The notes beneath the pieces were generated by a model. That model saw nothing but the letters and a program-made list of their open reading frames with translations. It was not told where the DNA came from and did not search any database. From Pseudonocardia autotrophica (GTDB lineage Bacteria > Actinomycetota > Actinomycetes > Mycobacteriales > Pseudonocardiaceae): a stretch of 64,000 nucleotides of DNA. A program made the position numbers and the translations under genes. Below, one piece after another: positions 8,279-17,124 of this stretch (position 1 is its first letter; every line of letters starts with the position of its first letter). The stretch covers positions 124,001-188,000 of the forward strand of contig NZ_JNYD01000022.1 of NCBI RefSeq assembly GCF_000717175.1, read 5' to 3'.

Positions 8279-9379
8279 TCAGCCGACGGTCTTCCAGAAG
8301 GCGTGGGTGACGGGTGAGCCGGTGGGGTCGGGCCACATCGCCTGGGTGAGCAGGATGCCGGTGAGGTCGCGGGCGGGGTCGTTGCGCCAGGAGCTGCCGA
8401 GGCCGCCGTCCCAGCCGTAGCGGCCGTCGGGTCCGACGCTCATGCCGAGGCCCCACCCGGCACCCCCGAGGAAGAGCCGCGCACCTGCGCGCTGGTCCTC
8501 GGTCAGCCGGTTGCGGGTCATCGCGGTGACGGTCTCCTGGCGCAGCACCGGAGCGCCGCCGCGGCGCAGCATGCGGGCGAAGGCCAGCAGGTCGTCGAGC
8601 GTGGAGGCCAGCCCACCGCCGCCGGACTCGAACTCCGGCGGCCGGGCCCACCGCCCGTCGACAGGATCGAACACTGCGCCGCCCTGCCATTGCGGCTGGA
8701 AGCGGTGCAGCTGCGTGGCCGGCACGGAGAACCCGGTGTCGACCATGCCGAGCGGGGCCAGCACCCGCTCCGTCAGCAGCGCGCCGAGGCTCGTGCCGGC
8801 GGCCCGCGCGATCAGGACGCCCAGCGCGTCGGACCCGGTGTGGTAGAGCCAGCGCTCGCCCGGCGGGGCCAGGAGCGGGAGGGTGCCGAGCCGGCGCGCC
8901 CACTCGTCGGGCGGCGGCACGGGGTGCGAGCCTGGCGGACCGTCGCCGCCGAGCCGGGCGTCGGCGTAGGCGCGCTGCCAGGGCAGGGTCCCGGGTTCCA
9001 GCGGTGGCACACCGAGCCCGGACCGGAACGTCAGCAGGTCCTCGACGGTGATCGGCCGCGGCGCGGGCACGGTGTCGCCCAGCTCCGCGGCCTCGGACCG
9101 CAGCACCCGGCGATCGGCGAGCTCGGGGAGCAGCCGGTCCACGTGCTCGTCGAGCCGGATCGTGCCCTCCTCGACCAGCGTGAGCGCGGCGACGGCGGTG
9201 ATCGGCTTCGAGATCGAGGCGATCCGGAAGAGCGCGTCACGGCGCAGCGGAGGGCCGCCGGGGCCGGTCCCGCCCAGCACGACGACCTCCAGCTCACTCC
9301 CGCGCTCGACGCCGGCGACGACCCCGGGCACCGAGCCGTCGGCCACGTACGGGGCGAGGGCGTCCGTGAGGCTGCTCAT
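8279..9379 (-). CDS. Serine hydrolase, class C beta-lactamase / esterase family
   Basis: A 366-residue protein with the class C fold marks: nucleophile serine and lysine in SISK (about residue 54), the YHTG triad-like motif in GERWLYHTGSDALG replacing the classic YxN, and a C-terminal GWDGG in place of KTG. That pattern fits the EstB-like esterase branch more than true beta-lactamases. There is no signal peptide, so it is probably cytoplasmic. It follows the methyltransferase gene on the same strand by 29 nt, so the two may be cotranscribed. Substrate unknown. Confidence 0.85.
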   Translation of the reverse strand: MSSLTDALAPYVADGSVPGVVAGVERGSELEVVVLGGTGPGGPPLRRDALFRIASISKPITAVAALTLVEEGTIRLDEHVDRLLPELADRRVLRSEAAELGDTVPAPRPITVEDLLTFRSGLGVPPLEPGTLPWQRAYADARLGGDGPPGSHPVPPPDEWARRLGTLPLLAPPGERWLYHTGSDALGVLIARAAGTSLGALLTERVLAPLGMVDTGFSVPATQLHRFQPQWQGGAVFDPVDGRWARPPEFESGGGGLASTLDDLLAFARMLRRGGAPVLRQETVTAMTRNRLTEDQRAGARLFLGGAGWGLGMSVGPDGRYGWDGGLGSSWRNDPARDLTGILLTQAMWPDPTGSPVTHAFWKTVG

Positions 9380-9408
9380 GCAGGGCCGACCGCCGAGACG
9401 CCGGGGAC

Positions 9409-10182
9409 TCATCGGGTCGCGTGCACGGTGAGCAGGACGTCGTCGGGACCGGGCGGCTCGTCGGAGTACCCGGACCGGACGACGACCTCGGCGAACCCGG
9501 CCGCGCGGACCGCCGCGGCGATCGCGTCGGCCGACCAGAAGCGGCGCACCCAGCGGTTCAGCTCGGTGTGCACCAGCACGCCGTCGACGAACAGCTCGTA
9601 GATCCCGACACCGTGCTCGAGGCCGGTGGCGGGGTCGATCCGGTTGCCGCCGCGGGCGGTGATGACGGCGCCGTCGGGCCGGGTCCACCAGGTCACGCCG
9701 CCCGGTGCGCCCGGCGGCTCCGGGCCGGTCTCGACCTCGAAGTGGAAGGTGCCGCCCTGGAGCAGGTGCGCGCGGACGGCGGCGAGCGCGCGGGCCACCT
9801 CGTCGTCGCCGGCGACCAGGCCCCAGGACCCGGCGGCGCAGAACGCGGCGCGGTACCGGCGGCGCAGCCGCAGGTTCTCCGCGCGCTGCTCGTGCAGCCG
9901 CCCCGAGACGTCGAGGCACTGCTCGGCGGCGTGCTCGCGACAGGCGTCGAGCATGGACGGGGAGGCGTCCACCCCGTCGACGTCGACGCCGGCCGCGAGC
10001 AGGGGCAGCAGGAACCGCCCGCTCCCGCACATCAGCTCCAGCACGGGCTCCGCCGCCCCGACCGCGGTGAGCAGGAACGAGAGCTCGTCGGCCGGTGCCG
10101 CCGGCTTGTCCAGGTCGTACGCCTGGGTGAGCAGGTCCCGGTACTCCGCCCGGTAACCGGTCGTCTGCTCGCTCGGCTCCAC
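9409..10182 (-). CDS. Class I SAM-dependent methyltransferase
   Basis: A 257-residue protein with the Rossmann methyltransferase motif I VLELMCGSGRFLLPL, an acidic residue after the second strand (VDGVDASPSML), and FHFEVETG as a later strand. The start is taken as GTG at 10182, which gives the usual family N-terminus (GYRAEYRDLLTQAYD). It sits between the GH13 enzyme and the serine hydrolase on the same strand. The substrate is not recognisable. Confidence 0.8.
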   Translation of the reverse strand: MEPSEQTTGYRAEYRDLLTQAYDLDKPAAPADELSFLLTAVGAAEPVLELMCGSGRFLLPLLAAGVDVDGVDASPSMLDACREHAAEQCLDVSGRLHEQRAENLRLRRRYRAAFCAAGSWGLVAGDDEVARALAAVRAHLLQGGTFHFEVETGPEPPGAPGGVTWWTRPDGAVITARGGNRIDPATGLEHGVGIYELFVDGVLVHTELNRWVRRFWSADAIAAAVRAAGFAEVVVRSGYSDEPPGPDDVLLTVHATR

Positions 10183-10238
10183 CCGGGCATCGTCGGGGCG
10201 CGGCGCGCCCCGCGTCACTCCCGCATCCGGAGCAGCGG

Positions 10239-11876
10239 CTATGCGACGTGCAGCCAGACCGTCGTGTCCTGCGGGAGCAGTCCGTCGTCGGTCAGCGGGC
10301 CGCTGGCCAGCAGCACCTCGGCGCCCTCGGGGAGGGCAAACGGCTCGGCGTCGACGTTGAGCAACAGCGCGAAGCCGTGGTCGCGGGCGAAACCGAGGGC
10401 ACCGGGCGGGACGTCGAGCCAGGTCAGCGGCCCGTCGCCCAGCGCGGCCGTCTCGCGGCGGATCCGCAGCGCCCGCCGGTACAGCGCGAGCATCGACTCG
10501 GGGTCCTTGTCCGCGCGCTCGACGGTGAACCGGGAGAACCACTCGGGCTGCGGGAGCCACGGCTGGTCGTCGCCGGGGCCGAAGCCGAACGGCGGACCGT
10601 CGCCGGACCAGGGGATCGGGACGCGGCAGCCGTCCCGGCCACGCTGGGTGTGCCCCGAACGGCGCCAGGTCGGGTCGTCCAGGGACGCCTCCGGCAGGTC
10701 CTCGACCTCCGGCAATCCCAGCTCGTCGCCTTGGTAGACGTAGGCGCCGCCGGGCAGCGCGAAGATCAGCAGCGCGGCGGCGCGAGCGCGGCGCAGCCCG
10801 GCGTCCAGGTCCGCCGGGAGGTCGATCATCGAGTCGAGCGAGGTGCCGATGCCGGCGGCGGGGTCGCGGGCCAGGCGGGAGGTGTGCCGCGCGACGTCGT
10901 GGTTGGACAGCACCCAGGTCGGCGGTGCCCCGACGACGGCGTGCTCGCGCAGCGTGCGCTCGACGGACTCGCGCAGCGCCGGAGCGCGCCAGGCCGCCTT
11001 GAGGAAGTCGAAGTTGAAGGCGGTGTGCAGCTCGTCCGGCCGCAGGTAGCGGGCGAAGCGGTCCGCCTCGGGCACCCACGCCTCGGCCACGAACACCTTC
11101 GGCGGGTCGTAGGTGTCGGCCACCGCGCGCCACTCGCGGTAGACGTCGTGCACCTCGTCGCGGTCCCAGTGCGGGTGCGGGCCCGGGTCGTGGTGCTGCC
11201 GGTCGCCGACGTCCGGGAGCCCCTGCTCCTTGATCAGCGAGTTGGCGACGTCGATCCGGAAGCCGTCCACCCCGCGGTCGAACCAGAACCGCAGGGTCTT
11301 CTCGAAGTCGGCGCGGACCTCCGGGTTCTCCCAGTTCAGGTCGGGCTGCTCGACGTCGAACAGGTGCAGGTACCACTCGCCGGGCGTGCCGTCGGGCTCG
11401 GTGACGCGGGTCCACGCGCCGCCGCCGAACATCGCGCGCCAGTCGTTGGGCGGCCGGTTGCCGCCGGGCCCGCGCCCGGGCCGGAAGATGTAGCGGTCGC
11501 GCTCGGGGGAGCCGGGGCCGGCGCGCAGCGCCTCGCGGAACCACGCGTGCTCGCTCGAGGTGTGGTTCGGGACGATGTCGAGGATGATCCGCAGGTCCCG
11601 GTCGTGGGCCTCGCGGACGAGCGCCTCGGCGTCGGCCAGCGTACCGAAGCGGGGGTCGATGTCCCGGTAGTCGGACACGTCGTAGCCCGCGTCGGCCAGC
11701 GGCGACGGGTACCACGGGTTGATCCAGATCGCGTCGACGCCCAGGTCGGCGAGATGGTCCAGGCGCTGCCGGAGGCCGGCGACGTCGCCGATGCCGTCGC
11801 CGTCGCCGTCCGCGAAGCTGCGGATGTACACCTGGTAGATCACGGCGCTCCGCCACCACGCGGCCGTGTCGGACAT
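10239..11876 (-). CDS. Alpha-glucosidase, glycoside hydrolase family 13
   Basis: A 545-residue GH13 enzyme of the oligo-1,6-glucosidase/alpha-glucosidase type, which releases glucose from alpha-glucosides. Conserved regions are all present: DIVPNHTS (region I), GFRIDVAN with the nucleophile aspartate (region II), FVAEAW with the acid/base glutamate (region III) and LSNHDV (region IV). ATG at 11876 follows GGGAGG. It is cytoplasmic, with no signal peptide. A LacI-type repressor is transcribed divergently 63 bp away, so induction by a sugar is likely. No sugar transporter is adjacent in the window. Confidence 0.92.
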   Translation of the reverse strand: MSDTAAWWRSAVIYQVYIRSFADGDGDGIGDVAGLRQRLDHLADLGVDAIWINPWYPSPLADAGYDVSDYRDIDPRFGTLADAEALVREAHDRDLRIILDIVPNHTSSEHAWFREALRAGPGSPERDRYIFRPGRGPGGNRPPNDWRAMFGGGAWTRVTEPDGTPGEWYLHLFDVEQPDLNWENPEVRADFEKTLRFWFDRGVDGFRIDVANSLIKEQGLPDVGDRQHHDPGPHPHWDRDEVHDVYREWRAVADTYDPPKVFVAEAWVPEADRFARYLRPDELHTAFNFDFLKAAWRAPALRESVERTLREHAVVGAPPTWVLSNHDVARHTSRLARDPAAGIGTSLDSMIDLPADLDAGLRRARAAALLIFALPGGAYVYQGDELGLPEVEDLPEASLDDPTWRRSGHTQRGRDGCRVPIPWSGDGPPFGFGPGDDQPWLPQPEWFSRFTVERADKDPESMLALYRRALRIRRETAALGDGPLTWLDVPPGALGFARDHGFALLLNVDAEPFALPEGAEVLLASGPLTDDGLLPQDTTVWLHVA

Positions 11877-11900
11877 GGAACCTCCCGCTCGCGTTGCCTG

Positions 11901-11920
11901 CTGTTCCATACTGTTCCACA
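11901..11920. promoter_or_regulatory. Candidate operator: paired CTGTTCCA repeats between glucosidase and LacI genes
   Basis: Two abutting 10-mers, CTGTTCCATA and CTGTTCCACA, lie in the 63-bp divergent promoter region. A direct pair in exactly this place is a reasonable binding site for the LacI protein next door. It is not the usual CG-centred LacI palindrome, so this is an inference. Confidence 0.4.
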
Positions 11921-11939
11921 GGTACGGCGGGGAGGCGGG

Positions 11940-12947
11940 ATGGACAGGCGACGGGCCAACATCCGGGACGTGGCGCGCCTCGCCGGCGTCGCGCCGTCGA
12001 CCGTCTCGCGCTCGTTGTCGGGGACGTCCTACGTCGCCGCCGACACCCGGGAACGCATCCGGCGCGCGGTCGCGGAGCTGGCCTACCTGCCGCCCGAGCG
12101 CCCGGTCCGCCGCGCCGCGCCGCCCGCGGTCGCGGCGCTCGCCCGCTTCCCGTCGGCCTGGTTCTTCGCCGAGGCCGTCGGCGGGGTGGAGAAGGTGCTG
12201 CGTTCCGGCGGGCACCAGCTGCTGCTGCACAACGTCGGCGACCCCGAGGGCCGCGCGCACGTCTTCGCCACGCTGGAGCGCTGGGCCGTCGCCGGGCTGA
12301 TCGTCGTGGCGTCGTCGTTCACCGAGGCGGAGCGCGAGGTGCTGGAGCGGCTCGCCGTGCCGATCGCCGTCGTCGGCGGGACGTTCCCGGGGCGGCCGCG
12401 GGTGGGGATCGACGACCGCGCCGGGGCAGCGACCGCGGTGCGGCACCTGGTCGCGCTGGGGCACACGGAGATCGGTCTGCTGTCCTTCGATCCCGACGAC
12501 ACGGTCGGGCGGGACACCACGGACGCCCGCCGCGTCGGGTTCACCGAGGCCCTCGCGGAGGCCGGGCTGCCGCTGCGGCCGGAGTGGGTGATCCCGGCGG
12601 GGCACGACGCCGTCGCCGGCGCCCGGGCCGTCGAGCGGCTGCTCAGTGGTCCCCGGCTGCCCACCGCCCTGCTCGCGATGTCCGACGAGATGGCCCTCGG
12701 CGCCCTGCGGACGCTGCGGCGGGCCGGGCTCGACGTGCCCGGCCAGATGTCCGTCGTCGGGTTCGACGACCAGGCGGTGGCCGAGTTCGCCGACCTCACC
12801 ACCGTCGCGCAACCGGCCCGTGAGCAGGGCGAACGCGCCGCGGCGCTGCTGCTCGACGCGCTGGCCGGACGGCTGGACGAGGTCCCGGACGTCGACCTGC
12901 CCACGCGGCTTGTGGTCCGCGGGACGAGCGGGCCGCCGCGCACCTGA
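11940..12947 (+). CDS. LacI-family transcriptional regulator
   Basis: A 335-residue repressor. Residues 7-27 are the LacI helix-turn-helix (NIRDVARLAGVAPSTVSRSL), followed by the hinge region and a periplasmic-binding-protein-like sugar domain with VVGGTFPGRPRVGIDDRAGA and the C-terminal dimer segment MSVVGFDDQAVAEF. ATG at 11940 follows GGGGAGG. Divergent from the GH13 glucosidase, which it most likely represses in the absence of an alpha-glucoside, and probably autoregulated. Confidence 0.92.
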   Translation: MDRRRANIRDVARLAGVAPSTVSRSLSGTSYVAADTRERIRRAVAELAYLPPERPVRRAAPPAVAALARFPSAWFFAEAVGGVEKVLRSGGHQLLLHNVGDPEGRAHVFATLERWAVAGLIVVASSFTEAEREVLERLAVPIAVVGGTFPGRPRVGIDDRAGAATAVRHLVALGHTEIGLLSFDPDDTVGRDTTDARRVGFTEALAEAGLPLRPEWVIPAGHDAVAGARAVERLLSGPRLPTALLAMSDEMALGALRTLRRAGLDVPGQMSVVGFDDQAVAEFADLTTVAQPAREQGERAAALLLDALAGRLDEVPDVDLPTRLVVRGTSGPPRT

Positions 12948-13004
12948 TCGGTTTCTGTCGGTGGGTCGTGCTGCACTGGGTGCGGGCCGCGAAGGGAGGC
13001 CGCG

Positions 13005-13211
13005 ATGTTCGTGCACGGCCACCCGCGTGCGCTGGGCTGGGTGAAAGGGCACTACCGCGCGCCCAATGCGCCGGAGGGGGAGCAGCTGGGGTTCGAGCTG
13101 GAGTTCGCCGCGCCGCCGATCCCCCGGCCGCGCGCGGCGGAGGATCAGCCGGTGAGGTCGCGGTCGCGCGTCTCACCGAGCACGTTGATCACGGCCGCCA
13201 GCGAGAGGTAG
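13005..13211 (+). CDS. Short hypothetical protein, probably a truncated gene
   Basis: ATG at 13005 has a strong ribosome binding site (GGGAGG) and the first 50 codons look like real protein (FVHGHPRALGWVKGHYRAPN, then GFELEFAAPPIP). From about 13145 the frame runs antisense to the MFS-transporter remnant, so the natural 3' part has probably been lost to the same rearrangement. Not recognised; function unknown. Confidence 0.35.
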   Translation: MFVHGHPRALGWVKGHYRAPNAPEGEQLGFELEFAAPPIPRPRAAEDQPVRSRSRVSPSTLITAASER

Positions 13212-13370
13212 AGCACGATCGCGATGCCGCCGAAGCCGCTCTGGAGCAGGGTCGCCACGAGCGGCAGCACTGCGCCGCCCAACACCCCCGAGGCTGTAGG
13301 CGATCGACGCGCCGGAGTAGGCCGGGATTGCGGTGCAGGAGCCGCTCCTGCGCGGCTGGTGCGCCACATC
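13145..13370 (-). pseudogene. 3' remnant of an MHS-type MFS transporter gene
   Basis: Two frames carry the C-terminus of a metabolite/proton symporter-like protein: AYSGASIAYSLGG in one frame and GVLGGAVLPLVATLLQ followed by IVLYLSLAAVINVLGETRDRDL in the other. The switch is at a run of five identical bases near 13290. Everything upstream of about YSGAS is missing and the sequence runs into the family B repeats. Only about 70 of some 430 residues remain, so the gene is dead whatever the cause of the frame change. Confidence 0.7.
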
Positions 13371-13387
13371 CGCCTCGGCGGCTGGTC

Positions 13388-14036
13388 GTGATCGTTGCTT
13401 GTGGAGTGGGGGAGTCAGTTTTCCGCCCCTCCTGCTCCGGAAGCGGTGATCTTGTGAGTGGCGGTGGCGGTTGCTGCGGCGCGGCGTGGAGCTCGGCGAA
13501 CCTCATGATCGCTGGTTGCGGAGCAGAAGAGTCGTTCTTCCGACCGTGCTGCTCCACAATGGATGATCTTGCGGAGGCTGGCGCCGCTAGCTGCTGCGGA
13601 GTGACAGTGGGCCGAGTCGGCGAACCCGTGATCGCCGGATAGGGAACGGAAGCCCCGCTTGCCCCGGTTCTTGTTCCACGACTGGTGATCTTGAGCGCGA
13701 GGGCGGTGCGGGGCACGGGTCGTGGCGCGGGAGCGTCCTGCGCGGCTGATGCGCCGCAACTGCCACCGGGATAGGTCATGATCGCCGGTTGCGGAGCGGG
13801 GAAGTCGTCCCTTCGACCGTGCTGCTCCGCAGTCAGTGATCTTGTTCCCGGGCTGCGGCGCGACAGTGGAGCTCGGCCGGCTGCCCCTGGTCGTCAGATG
13901 TGGAGCGGGAGGGTCGTTTTCCCGACCGTCCTGCTCCAGGATCGGCGATCTCGTCAGGGAGCGGGCCCCGTGATCGCCGGTGGTGGAGCGGGAGCCGCGC
14001 TCACCGCGGGTCTCGTTCCACGACCGGCGATCTTCG
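13388..14036. repeat. Array of six hairpin-bearing, GATC-capped repeats (family B)
   Basis: Six related elements of about 62-67 bp start near 13388, 13505, 13629, 13788, 13892 and 13971. The consensus opens GTGATCGCCGGTTGCGGAGC, contains an inner inverted repeat (GGAGC...GTCG / CGAC...GCTCC, loop of a few nt) and closes with GTGATCTTG. The fifth copy lacks its first GATC. The spacers are also related (for example CTGCGCGGCTGGTGCGCC near 13348 and a near copy at 13737). The array lies between the MFS remnant and the 3' end of the copper ATPase gene and holds no gene I can support. Confidence 0.85.
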
Positions 14037-14049
14037 ATGCGACGGTCGG

Positions 14050-16164
14050 TCAGGCCAGGTGGTCGGGGCGGAGGTCGACCCGGCGCAGGAGCTGGGCGTT
14101 GGCCGCGACGACGATCGTCGAGAGGCTCATCAGGATCGCCCCGACCGCGGGCGGCAGCACGAACCCGACCCCGGCCAGCACGCCCGCGGCCAGGGGGACG
14201 CTGATCAGGTTGTAGCCCGTTGCCCACGCCAGGTTCTGCAGCATCTTGCGGTAGCCGGCGCGGGACAGCTCGATCACCGACAGCACCGCCCGCGGGTCGT
14301 CGGAGGCGAGGACCACGCCCGCGGACTCGATGGCGACGTCCGTGCCGGCGCCGATCGCGATGCCGACGTCCGCGCGGGCCAGGGCGGGGGCGTCGTTGAC
14401 ACCGTCGCCGACCATCGCCACGGTGTGGCCGCGCTCCTGCAGCCGGGCCACCGCCGCGTCCTTGTCCTCGGGCAGGACCTCGGCGAACACCTCGTCGACC
14501 CCCACCTCGGCGCCGACGGCCTCCGCCACCGGCCGGGCGTCGCCGGTGATCATCACCGCGCGGACGCCCCGGTCGTGCAGGGCGCGAACAGCGGCCTTCG
14601 ACTCGAGGCGGACCGCGTCGGCCAGGGCGAGGGCGCCCACGACCGCATCGTCGCGCAGCACGTAGAGCACGGTGCTGCCCGCGGCGGCCCACTCGGCGGC
14701 CTGCGCCGACACCTCCCGCGGCACCGGCGCCCCCGACTCGCGGAGCAGCCCGGGGCCGCCGACCGCGATCTCCGCGCCGTCGACCTCGGCCCGGACGCCC
14801 CGTCCGGTGAGCGAGCGGAAGCCGGTGGCCCGGGAAGCCGCGGGCACGGTCTCGCGGGCGGCCGCCACGACCGCCTTCGCCAGCGGGTGCTCGCTGTCGG
14901 CCTCGACGGCGGCGGCCAGCGGCAGGGTCTCCGCCGCCCCCACCGTCCCGACGACGGCGGGCCGCCCGGTGGTCAGCGTGCCGGTCTTGTCGAACAGCAC
15001 GGCGTCGACCTTGCGCATCCGCTCCAGCGCCAGCCGGTCCTTCACGAGGATGCCGGTGCGCGCCGCCCGCGCCGTCGAGATCGCGATGACCAGCGGGATC
15101 GCCAGGCCGAGCGCGTGCGGGCAGGAGATCACCAGCACGGTGACGGTGCGCTCGACCGCGGCCGAGACGTCGCCGAGCAGGACCCACACCACGAACGTCA
15201 CCACCGCGACGCCCGACGCGAACCAGAACAGCAGCGCCGCGGCCCGGTCGGCCAGCGCCTGGGCGCGGGACCGCGAGGTCTGCGCCTGCTCGACGAGCCG
15301 ACGGATGCCCGCCAGCGCCGTGTCCTCGCCGACCTTGTCGACGCGCACGCGGACCGCCGAGTCCGTGGCCACCGTCCCGGCGACGACGCGGTCGCCCACC
15401 TGCCGCGTGACGGTCCGGGACTCGCCGGTGATCATCGACTCGTCGACCGCGGCCTCGCCGTCGACGACCACACCGTCGGCCGGCACCCGCCCGCCCGACC
15501 GGACGAGGACGGTGTCGCCCGCGACCAGGGCGTCGAGCGGGACCTCCTCCACCCCGGCGTCCGTGACGCGCTCGGCGGAGTCGGGCAGCAGGGCGGCGAG
15601 CGCGTCGAGGGCGCCGGACGCCTGCCCGAGCGCGCGCATCTCCAGCCAGTGCCCGAGCAGCATGATCACGACGAGGAGTGCCAGCTCCCACCAGAAGTCG
15701 AGCATCAGCAGGCGGGCGGTGGTGAGCGCGCTCGCGACGAACGCGACCGTGATCGCCAGCCCGATGAGCAGCATCATCCCCGGCTGCCGAGCCTTGATCT
15801 CCGACCACGCGCCGGTCAGGAAGGGTGCGCCGCCCCAGAGGAAGACGACGGTGCCGAGCAGCGGCGAGATCCACCACGTCCAGCCGGGCAGCTCGTAGCC
15901 CAGCAGGTCGGCGAACATCGGGCTGAACGCCACCACGGGGACGGCCAGCGCGAGGTTCCACCAGAACCGGTCGCGGAACTGGGCGGCGTGGTCCCCGTGC
16001 CCCCCGTGAGCGCCGTGCCCCCCGTGCCCGGCACCGTGACCCGCGTGCCCCTCGCGACCTGCGTGCACCTCCTGACCGCCGTGTTCCCCGTGGGTCACGT
16101 GCCCGGCGTGCCCGTCGTGCGACGTCTCGCCGGGCGTCGCGACACCGTGTTCCCGGTGGTCCAT
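14050..16164 (-). CDS. copB: Copper-translocating P-type ATPase, P1B-3 (CopB-like)
   Basis: A 704-residue heavy-metal P1B ATPase. The N-terminus (residues 1-65) is a histidine-rich tail of HGGH- and HAGH-like repeats, expected to bind metal. The transmembrane metal motif is CPH (SCPHALGLAIP) rather than CPC, which marks the P1B-3 group linked to Cu(II)/Ag(I) export. Also present are the TGES actuator motif, DKTGTLT phosphorylation site, HPLA and MVGDGVNDAPAL. ATG at 16164 is preceded by GGGAGG; the in-frame ATG further up is less likely. A CsoR-type box lies 46 bp upstream. Confidence 0.92.
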   Translation of the reverse strand: MDHREHGVATPGETSHDGHAGHVTHGEHGGQEVHAGREGHAGHGAGHGGHGAHGGHGDHAAQFRDRFWWNLALAVPVVAFSPMFADLLGYELPGWTWWISPLLGTVVFLWGGAPFLTGAWSEIKARQPGMMLLIGLAITVAFVASALTTARLLMLDFWWELALLVVIMLLGHWLEMRALGQASGALDALAALLPDSAERVTDAGVEEVPLDALVAGDTVLVRSGGRVPADGVVVDGEAAVDESMITGESRTVTRQVGDRVVAGTVATDSAVRVRVDKVGEDTALAGIRRLVEQAQTSRSRAQALADRAAALLFWFASGVAVVTFVVWVLLGDVSAAVERTVTVLVISCPHALGLAIPLVIAISTARAARTGILVKDRLALERMRKVDAVLFDKTGTLTTGRPAVVGTVGAAETLPLAAAVEADSEHPLAKAVVAAARETVPAASRATGFRSLTGRGVRAEVDGAEIAVGGPGLLRESGAPVPREVSAQAAEWAAAGSTVLYVLRDDAVVGALALADAVRLESKAAVRALHDRGVRAVMITGDARPVAEAVGAEVGVDEVFAEVLPEDKDAAVARLQERGHTVAMVGDGVNDAPALARADVGIAIGAGTDVAIESAGVVLASDDPRAVLSVIELSRAGYRKMLQNLAWATGYNLISVPLAAGVLAGVGFVLPPAVGAILMSLSTIVVAANAQLLRRVDLRPDHLA

Positions 16165-16209
16165 CTCCGCCTCCCTGGTGGGTCCGCGTTCGTGCACGCA
16201 CGAACGACC

Positions 16210-16226
16210 ATACCCCCCGTGGGTAT
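16210..16226. promoter_or_regulatory. Candidate CsoR-type operator upstream of copB
   Basis: The sequence ATACCCCCCGTGGGTAT is a C-tract pseudopalindrome with TAT/ATA ends, the pattern bound by CsoR/RcnR-family metal repressors. It lies in the promoter region of the copper ATPase. No csoR gene is in the window. Identification is by pattern only. Confidence 0.55.
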
Positions 16227-16329
16227 TCCCGCGAAGCTGGAAACCTCGGCGTGAGCCGCCGGTCATCAACCGTTCGTACCGTTCGGGCGGTACCGGACAC
16301 GGTGCCGGGACGGCGACGCGGGAGGCCTC

Positions 16330-17124
16330 GTGGGCACGACACCGACGGACGGGAGCACCGCCGGGAACACACCGACCGCCGACGGCGGTGAGTACCTCGC
16401 CCGGCGCCAGTTACGCCGCGGCGCGGCCGGCTGGGTGCTGCTGGCGGGCCTCGGCGTCGGATACGTGATCTCCGGCGACTTCGTCGCGACCGGGGCCTGG
16501 TGCTCGTGCTCTCCACCGGGGCGCTGGGCGCGAGCGCGCGGTCGGAGTCCGGCAACCCGCTCGTCGAGGCACTGGGCGAGGGCGCGGCCGCCACCGTCGT
16601 CAACGACATCGGTCTCGCAGGCCTGATCGCGAGCTTCTTCTCGATCATCTACGCCTACTCGCGGCAGACCTTCGCCCTGTCCCGCGCCGGGTACCTGCCG
16701 CGGGTCCTGTCGGTCACCAACGGGCGCAAGGCCCCCACGCTCGCCCTGATCGTGCCGGGGATCATCGGCTTCCTGCTCTCGCTCACCGGCCAGGGCGCGA
16801 CGCTGCTGGACATGGCGGTGTTCGGCGCCGCGCTCAGCTACGTGCTGATGATGGTCAGCCACATCGTGCTGCGCCGTCACGAGCCGGACATGCCGCGCCC
16901 GTACCGCACGCCGGGCGGCGTCCGGACGACCGGGTTCGCCCTGGTCGTCGCGGTGATGCCGTGATCGCGACCTTCGTCGTCGACAGCGTCGCCGCCCTGT
17001 GCACGCTGGGCGCGTTCGCGTTGTTCATGGCGTACTTCGGCTTCTACAGTCGGCACCACCTGGTGGCGAGTGCCCCGACGAGGAGTTCGCCGCCCTGGCC
17101 GCGGCCGAGAGGGACCTCGAATGA
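16330..17124 (+). pseudogene. Broken APC-family (ethanolamine-type) permease gene
   Basis: The N-terminus, EYLARRQLRRGAAGWVLLAG then LGVGYVISGDF, is typical of actinobacterial ethanolamine permeases. It breaks off after about 55 residues. The sequence then jumps to the C-terminal part in another frame (GASARSESGNPLVEALGEG, YAYSRQTFALSRAGYLPRVL, then RHEPDMPRPYRTPGG), a third frame (TFVVDSVAALCTLGAFALFM, then AYFGFYSRHH) and again a frame change to DEEFAALAAAERDLE. About 200 residues in the middle are deleted. It ends at 17124, overlapping the eutB start by ATGA, so it was the first gene of this operon. It cannot make a working transporter. Confidence 0.85.

Noticed and set aside
8279..9379. 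True beta-lactamase
   Set aside because: No signal peptide, and the YxN and KTG motifs are replaced, which fits an esterase-like serine hydrolase better.
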